From Colwellia sp. (GTDB lineage Bacteria; Pseudomonadota; Gammaproteobacteria; Enterobacterales; Alteromonadaceae): 64,000 bases of DNA. The position numbers and the translations under genes were made by a program. Under the pieces are notes generated by a model. The model saw only the letters and a program-made list of their open reading frames with translations, did no database searches and had not been told where the DNA came from. Of this stretch, positions 7,673 to 16,421 are shown piece after piece; the first letter of the stretch is position 1, and every line of letters begins with the position of its first letter. The stretch lies in contig JAPYOP010000002.1 in the NCBI GenBank assembly GCA_029938115.1, positions 108,504-172,503 on the forward strand, given 5' to 3'.

Positions 7673-9079
7673 ATCAAACGCGTTATTAACCTATGTAAAA
7701 AGGTTTTCACTAAAAAAACTAGTAAAAAAACCAAAACCAGCAACCACGTCGCGACACTTGAGCAACCTATTGTCCTTTCGCGTGATCAGCATCCTGTCTC
7801 TCGTCAGCTCATTAGCCCAAGTGCACTTAAAGTTTTATATCGCCTCAATAAAAGTGGCTTTGACGCTTATCTAGTCGGTGGTGGTGTCCGTGATATTTTG
7901 CTTGGTCTTAAGCCAAAAGATTTTGATATTGCCACCAATGCTACTCCAGAAGAAATTAAAGGCTTGTTTAGAAATTGCCGTTTAATTGGTCGTCGCTTTC
8001 GTTTAGCCCATATTGTCTTTGGCAGAGAAATTATTGAAGTGGCCACCTTTCGTGGTCATCATGATGAAAAAGATCAACAAGATAAGAAAACTTCAAAGCA
8101 ATCTGAACATGGCATGTTATTGCGTGACAATATTTATGGCAGCATTGAAGAAGATGCCCAGCGCCGTGACTTCACTATTAATGCCCTTTATTATTCCACC
8201 AAAGACTTTAAAGTATTTGATTTTGCCAACGGCGTTAAAGATGTTGAAAATAAAGTTATTCGCTTAATTGGCGACCCTGAAACGCGTTATCGTGAAGATC
8301 CTGTGCGCATGTTACGCGCTATTCGTTTCGCCACTAAGCTTGATATGAAAATTGCGGATGAAACTCGCGCTCCTATTGCTGAATTAGCACCGTTAATGGC
8401 TAATATACCTGCAGCACGGTTATTTGAAGAATTTTTGAAAATGTTCATCTCTGGTAAAGCCGTAGCCAACTATGAACAGTTAAGAAGCTATAATTTATTT
8501 ATCTATTTCTTTCCGGCTGTTGAACAAGAGCTCAATAATAATAACGAACTACTCGAGCGCTTTATTCTACTCGCGATGGGAAACACCGATAAGCGTATTA
8601 ATAATGAGCAACGAGTGACGCCTGCTTTCTTGTTTGCCGCTATGCTTTGGTACCCTCTGCAAAAAGCTATTCAACAAATCAATGCTATGAATCAGCTTGC
8701 ACCTCAAGATGCATTTTTCGCAGCCTTAAGTGAAATAATGCCTGAGCAGCAACGCAGCATTGCCATTCCTAAACGCTTTCAAGCCATGATGAAAGATATT
8801 TGGATTTTGCAAGAAAAACTGGCTCGTCGCGAAGGGAAAAAATCATTCAAAACATTTGAGCACCCTAAATTTAGAGCCGGTTATGATTTTTTATTGTTAC
8901 GCGCTGAAATTGAAACTGACAATCCTCACTTGAGCGAGTTAGCTAAATGGTGGACAGATTTCCAAGAAGTTTCTAATGAAGCACGCCTGCAAATGATTAA
9001 AGGTATTAAAAGCCCTCCGAGCAGTAAACGACGTACCCCAAGAAAGCGTCGTAAGCCTGCAACACCAAAAGCTGACTAG
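7673..9079 (+). CDS. pcnB: Poly(A) polymerase I, probable AUC start codon
   Basis: Poly(A) polymerase I, about 468 residues, which adds 3' poly(A) tails that promote RNA decay. The nucleotidyltransferase motif LVGGGVRD, the two carboxylates in KPKDFDIAT, RRDFTINALYY, and RYREDPVRMLRAIRFATK are clear; the C-terminus is very basic (SSKRRTPRKRRK). The first canonical start in frame is TTG at 7898, which lies after the GGGVRD motif and would destroy the active site. Conserved sequence (RVINLCKKVF, IVLSRDQHPVSR) continues in frame back to an in-frame TAA at 7646 with no ATG, GTG or TTG. ATC at 7673, 8 nt after AAAAAGG and one codon from the position aligned with the E. coli start, is the best candidate. 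E. coli pcnB is known to use AUU. Confidence 0.9.
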   Translation: MKRVINLCKKVFTKKTSKKTKTSNHVATLEQPIVLSRDQHPVSRQLISPSALKVLYRLNKSGFDAYLVGGGVRDILLGLKPKDFDIATNATPEEIKGLFRNCRLIGRRFRLAHIVFGREIIEVATFRGHHDEKDQQDKKTSKQSEHGMLLRDNIYGSIEEDAQRRDFTINALYYSTKDFKVFDFANGVKDVENKVIRLIGDPETRYREDPVRMLRAIRFATKLDMKIADETRAPIAELAPLMANIPAARLFEEFLKMFISGKAVANYEQLRSYNLFIYFFPAVEQELNNNNELLERFILLAMGNTDKRINNEQRVTPAFLFAAMLWYPLQKAIQQINAMNQLAPQDAFFAALSEIMPEQQRSIAIPKRFQAMMKDIWILQEKLARREGKKSFKTFEHPKFRAGYDFLLLRAEIETDNPHLSELAKWWTDFQEVSNEARLQMIKGIKSPPSSKRRTPRKRRKPATPKAD

Positions 9080-9082
9080 ATA

Positions 9083-9571
9083 ATGGTAATCGCATATATT
9101 GGCTTAGGTAGTAATTTATCTGAGCCAATTAAGCAGGTTGAATCAGCCATATTAGCAATTGGAAAAACTCCTCACAGCCAAATCATTCAAGTATCCTCAC
9201 TTTATCTTAGCAAGCCGATGGGGCCACAAGATCAAGGTGATTATATCAACGCTGTTTTAGCTCTTGAAACCTCACTATCTGCTATTAAACTACTTGATGC
9301 TTTGCAAGCGATAGAAAACAAAGCAGGTAGAATACGCAAAGAAAATCGTTGGGGCGCACGCATATTAGATCTCGACATTATTCTATTTGGTAATGACATT
9401 ATTAATACTGACCGTTTAACAGTGCCGCACTACGGCATGTGCGAACGTGAGTTTGTTTTATTACCATTAGCAGAAATAGCCTCAAAATTAAATTTGCCCA
9501 ATGGCGATAGTGTAAATTTTTTAAGCCAAAACATTGCGAATAATGGCATAACAAGACTAATACCAAGTTGA
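9083..9571 (+). CDS. folK: 2-amino-4-hydroxy-6-hydroxymethyldihydropteridine pyrophosphokinase (HPPK)
   Basis: HPPK of 162 residues; it transfers pyrophosphate from ATP to the pterin precursor in folate synthesis. IGLGSNL at residues 6-12 and the signature RWGARILDLDIILFG with the Mg-binding Asp96 and Asp98 are present. It begins 3 bp after pcnB, the usual pcnB-folK pair. Its last three codons and stop lie inside the terminal repeat of a MITE-like element, so the native C-terminus was probably altered. Confidence 0.96.
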   Translation: MVIAYIGLGSNLSEPIKQVESAILAIGKTPHSQIIQVSSLYLSKPMGPQDQGDYINAVLALETSLSAIKLLDALQAIENKAGRIRKENRWGARILDLDIILFGNDIINTDRLTVPHYGMCEREFVLLPLAEIASKLNLPNGDSVNFLSQNIANNGITRLIPS

Positions 9572-9825
9572 TTAAGCTCTTTCCCACTCAGCGAGAATTA
9601 AAAGGTTTAGAGGCAAGGCATTAATTGAAGATAATGGTTATTCCCTTTTCAAAATAAATAACGCAGTATGTAAGCCTTTTAAACTCGCCCTTTGGGAGCT
9701 TACTCGATACTCACTAACTTCGTTAAATTTATTTGATTTAGAATGACTAGACCAAAACAAATTTGCCTTGTTATTGAATATCGAGCATAGCTCTGAGTAG
9801 GGAAGAGGTTTATTCAAATTGGTAT
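9560..9825. mobile_element. MITE-like element with terminal inverted repeats
   Basis: A 266-bp non-coding segment bounded by ATACCAAGTTGATTAA (9560-9575) and TTATTCAAATTGGTAT (9810-9825), which are inverted repeats with two mismatches. No open frame of note lies inside. It fills the folK-panB gap and supplies the folK stop codon. The structure is that of a miniature inverted-repeat element mobilised in trans; the matching transposase is not in the window. No target-site duplication is obvious. Confidence 0.6.
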
Positions 9826-9924
9826 ATGCTAAGCTCTTGCGCTAAAATTTCAATTATGCGACAGTAGCGCAACTGAGTAATTACTCAATTAACTATTTAA
9901 CTCAACAAGCGTATTTGAAACACT

Positions 9925-10722
9925 ATGGCTAAAATAACCACATCGACTTTAATAAAAATGAAGCAACAAGGCGAAAAAATCTCAACGATTACCGCTTATG
10001 ATGCTAGCTTTGCTAAAATTTTTGACCAAGCAGGTATTCACGCTATTTTAATTGGCGACTCGCTAGGCATGGTGCTGCAAGGCCAAGATGACACCATACC
10101 TGTCTCTATTGAAGATATGGCCTATCATACTCAATGCGTAAAAAGAGGTGTTGAAAACACACTGATCATCGGCGATATGCCTTTTATGAGTTATGCCACG
10201 ACTGAACAAGCCCAAATCAATGCAGCTAAATTAATGCAGGCAGGAGCGAGTATGGTCAAAATGGAAGGCGGAGCTTGGTTAGTTGATACGATAAAATCTT
10301 TAGTTGAACGTGGTATTCCTGTTTGCGCGCACTTAGGCTTAACACCACAGTCTGTGAATGTTTTTGGCGGCTTTAAAGTTCAAGGTCGTGATGATGCACA
10401 AGCGCAACAAATGATTAAAGATGCACAAGCGTTAGAAGTAGCTGGTGCACAATTATTAGTTTTAGAATGTATTCCCGCGCCATTGGGAAAATCTATCTCT
10501 GAAGCTATTTCTATACCAACAATAGGCATTGGGGCAGGTAAAGATACTGACGGACAAATATTAGTAATGCACGATGCTTTAGGCATCTCTTGTAGTTACA
10601 TGCCAAAATTTTCTCGAAACTTCATTAAAGAAACTGGCGATATTAAAAAAGCGATTGAGCTTTATATAAGCGAAGTCACTAAAGGTAATTTTCCCGGTGA
10701 AGATCATATATTTAAATCATAA
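9925..10722 (+). CDS. panB: 3-methyl-2-oxobutanoate hydroxymethyltransferase
   Basis: Ketopantoate hydroxymethyltransferase of 265 residues, the first step of pantothenate synthesis. The TIM-barrel metal-site residues Asp45 (in IGDSLGMV) and Asp84 ([10 protein letters not shown]), the substrate-binding Lys112 and Glu114 (VKMEGG), and the catalytic Glu181 (VLECIP) all sit at family-typical positions. It is followed by panC, with a palindromic repeat between them. Upstream lie the MITE and about 100 bp of AT-rich DNA that must hold the promoter. Confidence 0.97.
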   Translation: MAKITTSTLIKMKQQGEKISTITAYDASFAKIFDQAGIHAILIGDSLGMVLQGQDDTIPVSIEDMAYHTQCVKRGVENTLIIGDMPFMSYATTEQAQINAAKLMQAGASMVKMEGGAWLVDTIKSLVERGIPVCAHLGLTPQSVNVFGGFKVQGRDDAQAQQMIKDAQALEVAGAQLLVLECIPAPLGKSISEAISIPTIGIGAGKDTDGQILVMHDALGISCSYMPKFSRNFIKETGDIKKAIELYISEVTKGNFPGEDHIFKS

Positions 10723-10727
10723 TGCCG

Positions 10728-10849
10728 TTGTCGAGACAAGCATCGACCTACAACAATAAATCAAGTAGATCGTCACGAGCGAGGCCTATAAGGATACAGG
10801 TCACTTAGGTTATGTCTGGAACATATAACCTAGAGTGAGGCACGACAAA
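10728..10849. repeat. BIME-like palindromic repeat, copy A (panB-panC spacer)
   Basis: A short unit (alpha) TTGTCGAGACAAGCATCGAC plus CTACAA at 10728-10753 is followed by a long unit (beta) at 10765-10849. Beta contains the hairpin AGGTTATGTCTG...ATATAACCT and ends GAGGCACGACAAA. The same units recur at six other places in the window. It ends only about 11 bp before the panC ATG, so its hairpins could affect panC expression or mRNA stability. Confidence 0.85.
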
Positions 10850-10860
10850 AGAGAACTAAA

Positions 10861-11715
10861 ATGAATACAGTTGAAAATATTAAAGATTTACGTGCTCAAG
10901 TTAAAGCATGGCGCATGCAAGACTTAACCGTTGCTTTTGTACCAACCATGGGCAATTTGCATGAAGGTCATTTAGCATTAGTAAAAGCAGCTCATCGGTA
11001 TGCAGATAAAGTCATTGTTAGTATTTTTGTCAATCCAATGCAATTTGGTTTAAGTGAAGATATTGACAATTATCCAAGAACGTTAGCACAAGACAAAGCC
11101 AGTTTAATTACAGTTAATACTGATTTATTGTTTACTCCAACCGCCGATATTATTTATCCAAAAGGGTTTGGCGAAAATAGCTACGTTGAAGTGCCTAATA
11201 TTTCAGAATTGTACTGTGGTGCTAGCCGTCCCGGACATTTCCGTGGTGTGGCAACGGTAGTTTGCAAATTATTTAACCTAGTACAACCTGATGTTGCCTG
11301 TTTTGGCTCAAAAGATTATCAGCAACTACAAGTGATCAAAACAATGGTTGAAGATTTATCTATGCCAGTTGATATTATTCCAGTAGAAATTATTCGCGAA
11401 AAATCTGGTTTAGCGATGAGTTCACGTAATGGCTACTTAACCTCTGAAGAATTAGCGATAGCACCTGCGTTTTATAAAACCCTACAATGGTTGAGTGAGC
11501 AATTGCGCGCCAGCCATCAGCCAAGGGATTACGCTGCACTGGTAATGCAGGCGAGTGAAAAAATCGATAACGCCGGTTTGAAAACTGATTACCTTAATCT
11601 ATGTCACGCACAAACTTTAGCACCTGTAACACCAAACGATAAAGATATCGTTATTTTAGCCGCCGCCTATTTAGGTAAAGCAAGGCTGATAGATAACTTA
11701 CCAGTGAACTTATAA
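10861..11715 (+). CDS. panC: Pantoate-beta-alanine ligase (pantothenate synthetase)
   Basis: Pantothenate synthetase of 284 residues, joining pantoate and beta-alanine with ATP. The HIGH-like loop [10 protein letters not shown] (28-37), the [13 protein letters not shown] segment and the KMSKS-like MSSRN (186-190) are present; length is normal. Its ribosome binding site is weak (AGAGAA) because the beta unit of repeat A lies immediately upstream. It converges with panP, which makes the beta-alanine it uses. Confidence 0.97.
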   Translation: MNTVENIKDLRAQVKAWRMQDLTVAFVPTMGNLHEGHLALVKAAHRYADKVIVSIFVNPMQFGLSEDIDNYPRTLAQDKASLITVNTDLLFTPTADIIYPKGFGENSYVEVPNISELYCGASRPGHFRGVATVVCKLFNLVQPDVACFGSKDYQQLQVIKTMVEDLSMPVDIIPVEIIREKSGLAMSSRNGYLTSEELAIAPAFYKTLQWLSEQLRASHQPRDYAALVMQASEKIDNAGLKTDYLNLCHAQTLAPVTPNDKDIVILAAAYLGKARLIDNLPVNL

Positions 11716-11811
11716 ATGGAGTTACGAGTAAACAAAGTAGCGAGTAGCAAGTAGCGAACACACTTTAAGCACAACAATTTGTCTTCGTAATTAAAGCTCG
11801 CCACACCCGAT

Positions 11812-13446
11812 TTAGAGCTTTGCCGCAATTAATAACTGCGGTAATAATTTTTCACTTTCTTGCGCTAATAAACACTGCTCGGTTAATATGTCTTGTAAAT
11901 TTTCTTTGCTAGTTAACGGATTAGCCAGCACGACTCGAAAAACAATAATTTTCTCTCCGCCATAACGAGCCACTTGAATACGGGTTCTTGATACAAAAGA
12001 TCGACCATCTTCACGCTGACGTTTTTGAATGAACTCAGTGAGTTTACCTAACAACTCATTAAGTAAAGACTGTTGTTCTTCATCAGCTCGTTTAAGTAAA
12101 GCATGCACAGCTTTAGGGACGTATCTGTAGGTTAATAAACACAACTCTGGCTTGGTAATTAATTCAAAGTCTTCATGTTTATTAATAATATCGGCAAAGT
12201 ACTGTGCTTTTTCTATGGCTTGATTAATCAACAGTTCATACCCAGGACGGCTAATAATATGTAGGCTGGCGTACAATAACATCGCCATACCCGGTCGAGA
12301 ACCTTCTAAAGTATGACTTCCTAAATCTTTTGATCCTTTGCGCAAAATATATTCTGCATGATGCTCAATATCAGCGACAGAAGAAGGGTCTTTAAATAAA
12401 ACCACCCCTGCCCCCATAGGTACATACATTTGCTTATGAGCATCAATAGTCACCGAATCGGCGCGTTCAATTCCATCAAGTAAATATTTGTGCTTATTAG
12501 ATAATAAGGTTGCTCCTCCCCATGCGGCATCAACATGAAAATGACACTGGTATTGGTGCGCAATATCTGCCATTTTATCTAAGGGATCAACATTGCCTGT
12601 TTCTGTCGTGCCGGCAACACCGACAATAGACAAAATCTTGATGTTTTTCTCTTGCAACTGCTGACATTTTTGCGCCAACTTTTGACAATCTATTTTATTA
12701 TTTTCATCAGTTTCTATAGCAATAACACTGTCTTGACCAATACCCAGAATATCGGCTGATTTCTTCAAAGAGTAATGACCACGCTCAGAAACTAAAATGA
12801 CTAAACCTTGATAATCGTAATGCTGTAAGGCAGAAAATAAGCCAGAGCGAGTTATACCTTTGAAATCACCGTCCGCTTTAAGTAACTTGTTACGGGCAAC
12901 CCAAAGCGCTGTGATATTAGCAACAGTGCCACCTGAGCAAAAGGCACCTAAAGAATGCTCAGCGCTATGCATCCAAGTGTGATAGAAACTGTCGTCTTTG
13001 TGATAGACCAAGTTATGCATCATACCTAACACTTGGCGCTCTAATGGCGTGAAAGCTTTAGATGTTTCCACTTTTACTAAGTTTTGGTTTAAGCCAACCA
13101 TCAGCTTAGATAAGGGTAAAATAAAAGCAGGTAATGCTGAGGTCATATGACCAATAAAACTAGGACTTGCAGTGTGTACAGACTGCGCCACTAACTTATC
13201 TAACAAGTGATGCATGTGATCAGAAACAAATTCTGGCTGTTCAGGTATGTGAGGACAAATAAAGTCTTGTTCAATATCAGTTAAAGCATTATTACTTGCA
13301 ACAATATGATTATTAAGAAAGCCAACAAGGTTTTGCGACATTTCTTGCTCGATTCGTCCTAAAGTTGAATCGGGTGCTTCGGCCATAGTAAAAATTCTAT
13401 GCAAAGATTCATTTGTTGCTTGTGCTGTGCGCTTAGCGAAAGCCAT
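11812..13446 (-). CDS. panP: PLP-dependent aspartate 1-decarboxylase PanP
   Basis: A 544-residue group II PLP-dependent decarboxylase. The cofactor lysine Lys338 is in TIDAHKQMY, the PLP-ring-binding Asp306 in HVDAAWGG, and the stacking His224 in ERGHYSL. The fold resembles glutamate decarboxylase, but the length and the position next to panBC match PanP, which in Vibrio and Shewanella relatives makes beta-alanine from aspartate in place of the pyruvoyl enzyme PanD. It is convergent with panC. Whether a panD exists elsewhere in the genome cannot be seen. A Fur-box-like sequence lies about 77 bp upstream of its start. Confidence 0.85.
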   Translation of the reverse strand: MAFAKRTAQATNESLHRIFTMAEAPDSTLGRIEQEMSQNLVGFLNNHIVASNNALTDIEQDFICPHIPEQPEFVSDHMHHLLDKLVAQSVHTASPSFIGHMTSALPAFILPLSKLMVGLNQNLVKVETSKAFTPLERQVLGMMHNLVYHKDDSFYHTWMHSAEHSLGAFCSGGTVANITALWVARNKLLKADGDFKGITRSGLFSALQHYDYQGLVILVSERGHYSLKKSADILGIGQDSVIAIETDENNKIDCQKLAQKCQQLQEKNIKILSIVGVAGTTETGNVDPLDKMADIAHQYQCHFHVDAAWGGATLLSNKHKYLLDGIERADSVTIDAHKQMYVPMGAGVVLFKDPSSVADIEHHAEYILRKGSKDLGSHTLEGSRPGMAMLLYASLHIISRPGYELLINQAIEKAQYFADIINKHEDFELITKPELCLLTYRYVPKAVHALLKRADEEQQSLLNELLGKLTEFIQKRQREDGRSFVSRTRIQVARYGGEKIIVFRVVLANPLTSKENLQDILTEQCLLAQESEKLLPQLLIAAKL

Positions 13447-13522
13447 AGGTATTTTCTAACCTGATACTAATTCCAAGGCAGAACTTTAATAAAAAAACAC
13501 CCAAATGTCTTCTGTTTTAAGT

Positions 13523-13541
13523 GATATTGATTATCATTTAA
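13523..13541. promoter_or_regulatory. Fur-box-like palindrome upstream of panP
   Basis: GATATTGATTATCATTTAA matches the classical 19-bp Fur consensus GATAATGATAATCATTATC at 14 positions. It lies about 77 bp before the panP start and at the end of a possible small gene. The match may be chance in AT-rich DNA, so iron control of panP is only a possibility. Confidence 0.3.
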
Positions 13542-13637
13542 TTAATTAACAAACGAGCTTGCGTAAATTAATCCTGCCTGTGAAAACATTACTAAAGAGA
13601 TTATTGTCATCAATATTTTATTTTTCATCGCTTTCAT
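13542..13637 (-). CDS. Possible 31-residue hydrophobic peptide
   Basis: An uncalled short frame, ATG at 13635-13637 to TAA at 13542, preceded by AAAGG with good spacing. It encodes a basic start (MKAMKNK), a hydrophobic core (ILMTIISLVMFSQAGLIY) and a short tail, ASSFVN. It looks like a signal peptide or a tiny membrane peptide. The remainder of the 345-bp panP-13793 gap (13447-13792) shows no other gene. It could be a real small protein, the stub of a deleted secreted protein, or chance. Confidence 0.3.
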   Translation of the reverse strand: MKAMKNKILMTIISLVMFSQAGLIYASSFVN

Positions 13638-13792
13638 GATTATTGCCTTTAAATATAACTATTCTAATTAGTTACACTCAACAGTCATGCCAAATAATTA
13701 ATCACTTGATTTAAAAGAAAATAATATTTTATATTTTTTCAGCGTTTTAAAAAAGTGGTGAATATAACCACAAAATAACGATTTAAAGAGAT

Positions 13793-14506
13793 TTAATGAC
13801 CATAACAAGCCGTCTCAACAATGAGTTGCCAACATTGTTGACCACTAGCTTGGTATTTAGCTTCAAAGGGCGTTAATGGCTCATCATCACTGACTTTCAT
13901 TATATTGCCAATCAAACCAGCAATATCTGCCGCCAATTGAAATTCTTCTAAATATATAAGCCAGTTGCTGCGCAAAATAATTTGATCACCAATAGATATC
14001 AAGGTAGGAAATACCGCACTACCATGCCAACGTCTTTGTACATGCTTAGATTTAGGCCAAGGATTAGGGTATAAAATATAATGCTTTTTAACAGGCCAAT
14101 TAGCGGTTTTCACTAAGCGATAAAAATCATTAAGATCTGCACGAACTAAATGAAAATTTTCAACCGAATAATCATCTCTACTATCAAAACCTTCAACATT
14201 ACGTTCAATACGACTCGATGATTTATCAACGCCAATAATTAACGCATCGGGATATCGTTTTGCTAATAAACGGGTGCTTTGCCCAACCCCACAACACGAA
14301 TCAAGAATAATTTCGCCATCGGAGTTATCGGCTAAAAAGGCTTGCACAAATTGATTAACATCACCAAAAGCTTGTTTAGTGTGACTCTGATAAGGTTTTT
14401 GAAAAGGGTGCGAAAAATGTTTTTCAACAATCAACTCTAGTTTTTCATGGATACCTGTTTGATTGGTAACAATCGCCTTTGAATCACCGGTTATTTCAAT
14501 AGTCAT
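13793..14506 (-). CDS. TrmB-like SAM-dependent methyltransferase
   Basis: A 237-residue protein related to the tRNA m7G46 methyltransferase TrmB. The SAM-binding motif is ILDSCCGVGQSTRLLA followed by IIGVDKSSSRI, and the TrmB signature appears as YPNPWPKSKHVQRRW, where TrmB usually has FPDPW. These differences (Asn for Asp) suggest a paralogue rather than TrmB itself. Whether it acts on tRNA is unknown. It is 15 bp downstream of the ABC permease gene and probably in its operon. Confidence 0.7.
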   Translation of the reverse strand: MTIEITGDSKAIVTNQTGIHEKLELIVEKHFSHPFQKPYQSHTKQAFGDVNQFVQAFLADNSDGEIILDSCCGVGQSTRLLAKRYPDALIIGVDKSSSRIERNVEGFDSRDDYSVENFHLVRADLNDFYRLVKTANWPVKKHYILYPNPWPKSKHVQRRWHGSAVFPTLISIGDQIILRSNWLIYLEEFQLAADIAGLIGNIMKVSDDEPLTPFEAKYQASGQQCWQLIVETACYGH

Positions 14507-14521
14507 TAACTTCTCTCTTCA

Positions 14522-15286
14522 TTAACTTCGTAAACCTATACCTTTGCTAATCAAGGTCATAGCAATGATAAACAAGGTAACAATAAAAAAGCCAATAACA
14601 GTAAAAGCCGTTGTTATACTGACATCAGATATACCTAAAAACCCGTAACGAAAAGCATTAACCATATACACTATTGGATTAATTTGAGAAACACCTTGCC
14701 AAAAATCAGGCAACAAACTAATTGAGTAAAAGACTCCGCCAAGGTAAGTAAGTGGCGTTAACACAAAGGTTGGAATAATTGAGATATCATCAAAACTATT
14801 GGCAAATATTGCATTGATTAATCCACCTAAAGCAAAGGTTGCAGAAGTTAATGAAACCGTGGCTATAATCACCCAAATATTGTGAATTTGAATATCAACA
14901 AAAAATAGCGAGACTAAAGTCACAATCAAACCAACGAGCATACCGCGCGTCATACCGCCGCCAACATAACCAGCAACGATGACCCAATTAGGTACAGGAG
15001 CCACTAACATTTCTTCAATATTTCGTTGCCACTTAGCACTAAAAAATGATGAGGCAACATTAGAGTATGAATTGGTAATAACACTCATCATAATCAAGCC
15101 AGGTACGATGAACGACATATAATCAAAGCCGCCCATTTCACCAATACGCGAACCAATAAGAGAGCCAAAAATGACAAAATATAAGCTAATAGTAATGGCA
15201 GGTGGTACTAAGGTTTGCACCCATATACGTAGAAAACGTTGAGTTTCTTTGGTTAAAATACTTTTTAAGGCGATAGAATTATTCAT
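14522..15286 (-). CDS. yadH: ABC-2 type transporter permease, YadH-like
   Basis: A 254-residue inner-membrane permease of the ABC-2 family with about six hydrophobic segments. Recognisable parts are GRIGEMGGFDYMSFIVPGLI, the re-entrant SSFFSAKWQRNIEEMLVAPVP and a C-terminal PIVYMVNAFRYGFLG. It pairs with the ATPase gene immediately upstream (4-bp gap) and resembles E. coli YadH. The exported substrate is unknown. Confidence 0.85.
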   Translation of the reverse strand: MNNSIALKSILTKETQRFLRIWVQTLVPPAITISLYFVIFGSLIGSRIGEMGGFDYMSFIVPGLIMMSVITNSYSNVASSFFSAKWQRNIEEMLVAPVPNWVIVAGYVGGGMTRGMLVGLIVTLVSLFFVDIQIHNIWVIIATVSLTSATFALGGLINAIFANSFDDISIIPTFVLTPLTYLGGVFYSISLLPDFWQGVSQINPIVYMVNAFRYGFLGISDVSITTAFTVIGFFIVTLFIIAMTLISKGIGLRS

Positions 15287-15290
15287 AATA

Positions 15291-16259
15291 TTAAACTTCT
15301 ACTCCTGCTGGTTTTTTGGTTTTGTTATTACTTTTTTTATTAGCGATTCGACTCACAAACAACGCTTCTAATCTATTACTTTTATTACGCATACTTAACA
15401 CACCAACACCTTGATTTGATAGCTGCTCAAACACTTGATTTAGCGTTTGTTTTCTACTTAAGTCAACTTCTAATGTGTGGTCATCAATTACTCTGTGCTC
15501 AATATTTTCAAGCTCAATTTGTTTATCTTTACAGTCTAAATCTAGCACAAAAGTTTCAATATCTAACTGCGATAATAAAGCTTTCATACTTGTGTTTTCA
15601 ACAATTTCGCCACCGTCAATAATAGCGATATTTCGACACAACATCTCTGCTTCTTCTAAATAGTGTGTGGTGAGAATAATGGTAATACCTTCATTATTTA
15701 GCGCTCGTAAAAAGTCCCACATGCCGCGACGAACTTCAATATCAACACCGGCGGTTGGCTCATCTAAGATCAACATTTTGGGTTCATGCATTAATGCTCG
15801 TGCTATCATTAAACGACGTTTCATACCACCAGATAATGTACGTGCCGCAACATTACGTTTTTCCCACAACTCTAATTGCTTTAGATATTTTTCAGCACGT
15901 TCTATAGCAACTTTTCGAGTAACACCATAATAACCCGCTTGATTGACTAAAATGTTCATCAAAGGTTCAAACTGATTAAAGTTAAACTCTTGCGGCACTA
16001 GGCCAATAAAAGACTTCGCTTTTTCTAAATCAGTATCTATGTCATAACCATGAACTTTTACTTGTCCTTGAGTTTTATTTACTAACGAAGTAATAACACC
16101 TATGGTAGTCGACTTTCCTGCACCGTTAGGGCCAAGCAAAGCAAAAAAGTCTCCTTGCTTAACGCTTAAATTAATACCTTTAAGCGCTTGAAAACCGCCT
16201 TTATAGGTTTTTGCAAGTGAGCTTATTTGCAAAGCATAAGTTTCTGATGCATTAGTCAT
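15291..16259 (-). CDS. yadG: ABC transporter ATP-binding protein, YadG-like
   Basis: A 322-residue ATPase. Walker A is GPNGAGKST, the signature is LSGGMKRRLMIARALMHEP, Walker B is MLILDEPTAGVD, and the H-loop is TTHYLEEAEML. It is very close to E. coli YadG over its length (for example VNKTQG, GLVPQEFNFN, VNQAGYYGV). The start MTNASE at 16257-16259 has an AAAGG site 7 bp away; a longer frame of 10 more codons is less likely. It forms an exporter with the YadH-like permease. Confidence 0.88.
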   Translation of the reverse strand: MTNASETYALQISSLAKTYKGGFQALKGINLSVKQGDFFALLGPNGAGKSTTIGVITSLVNKTQGQVKVHGYDIDTDLEKAKSFIGLVPQEFNFNQFEPLMNILVNQAGYYGVTRKVAIERAEKYLKQLELWEKRNVAARTLSGGMKRRLMIARALMHEPKMLILDEPTAGVDIEVRRGMWDFLRALNNEGITIILTTHYLEEAEMLCRNIAIIDGGEIVENTSMKALLSQLDIETFVLDLDCKDKQIELENIEHRVIDDHTLEVDLSRKQTLNQVFEQLSNQGVGVLSMRNKSNRLEALFVSRIANKKSNNKTKKPAGVEV

Positions 16260-16421
16260 GGTTTTACCTTTGAGGATAACAAATAACAATAAATGTTGAA
16301 CAAGACAGATTGATTGAATACATATGGTGCTATTAATTATAATTTCAACTGTTTTAAGATTCTATAAGAAAAGAAAAACCGGTGCTATTTTTAGAAAGTG
16401 TATTAAATTAAAAAAGTTTTT

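Noticed and set aside
7617..7874. 85-codon plus-strand frame just before pcnB
   Set aside because: It is a different frame over the true 5' part of pcnB, which is recognisable in the other frame; it has no family features.
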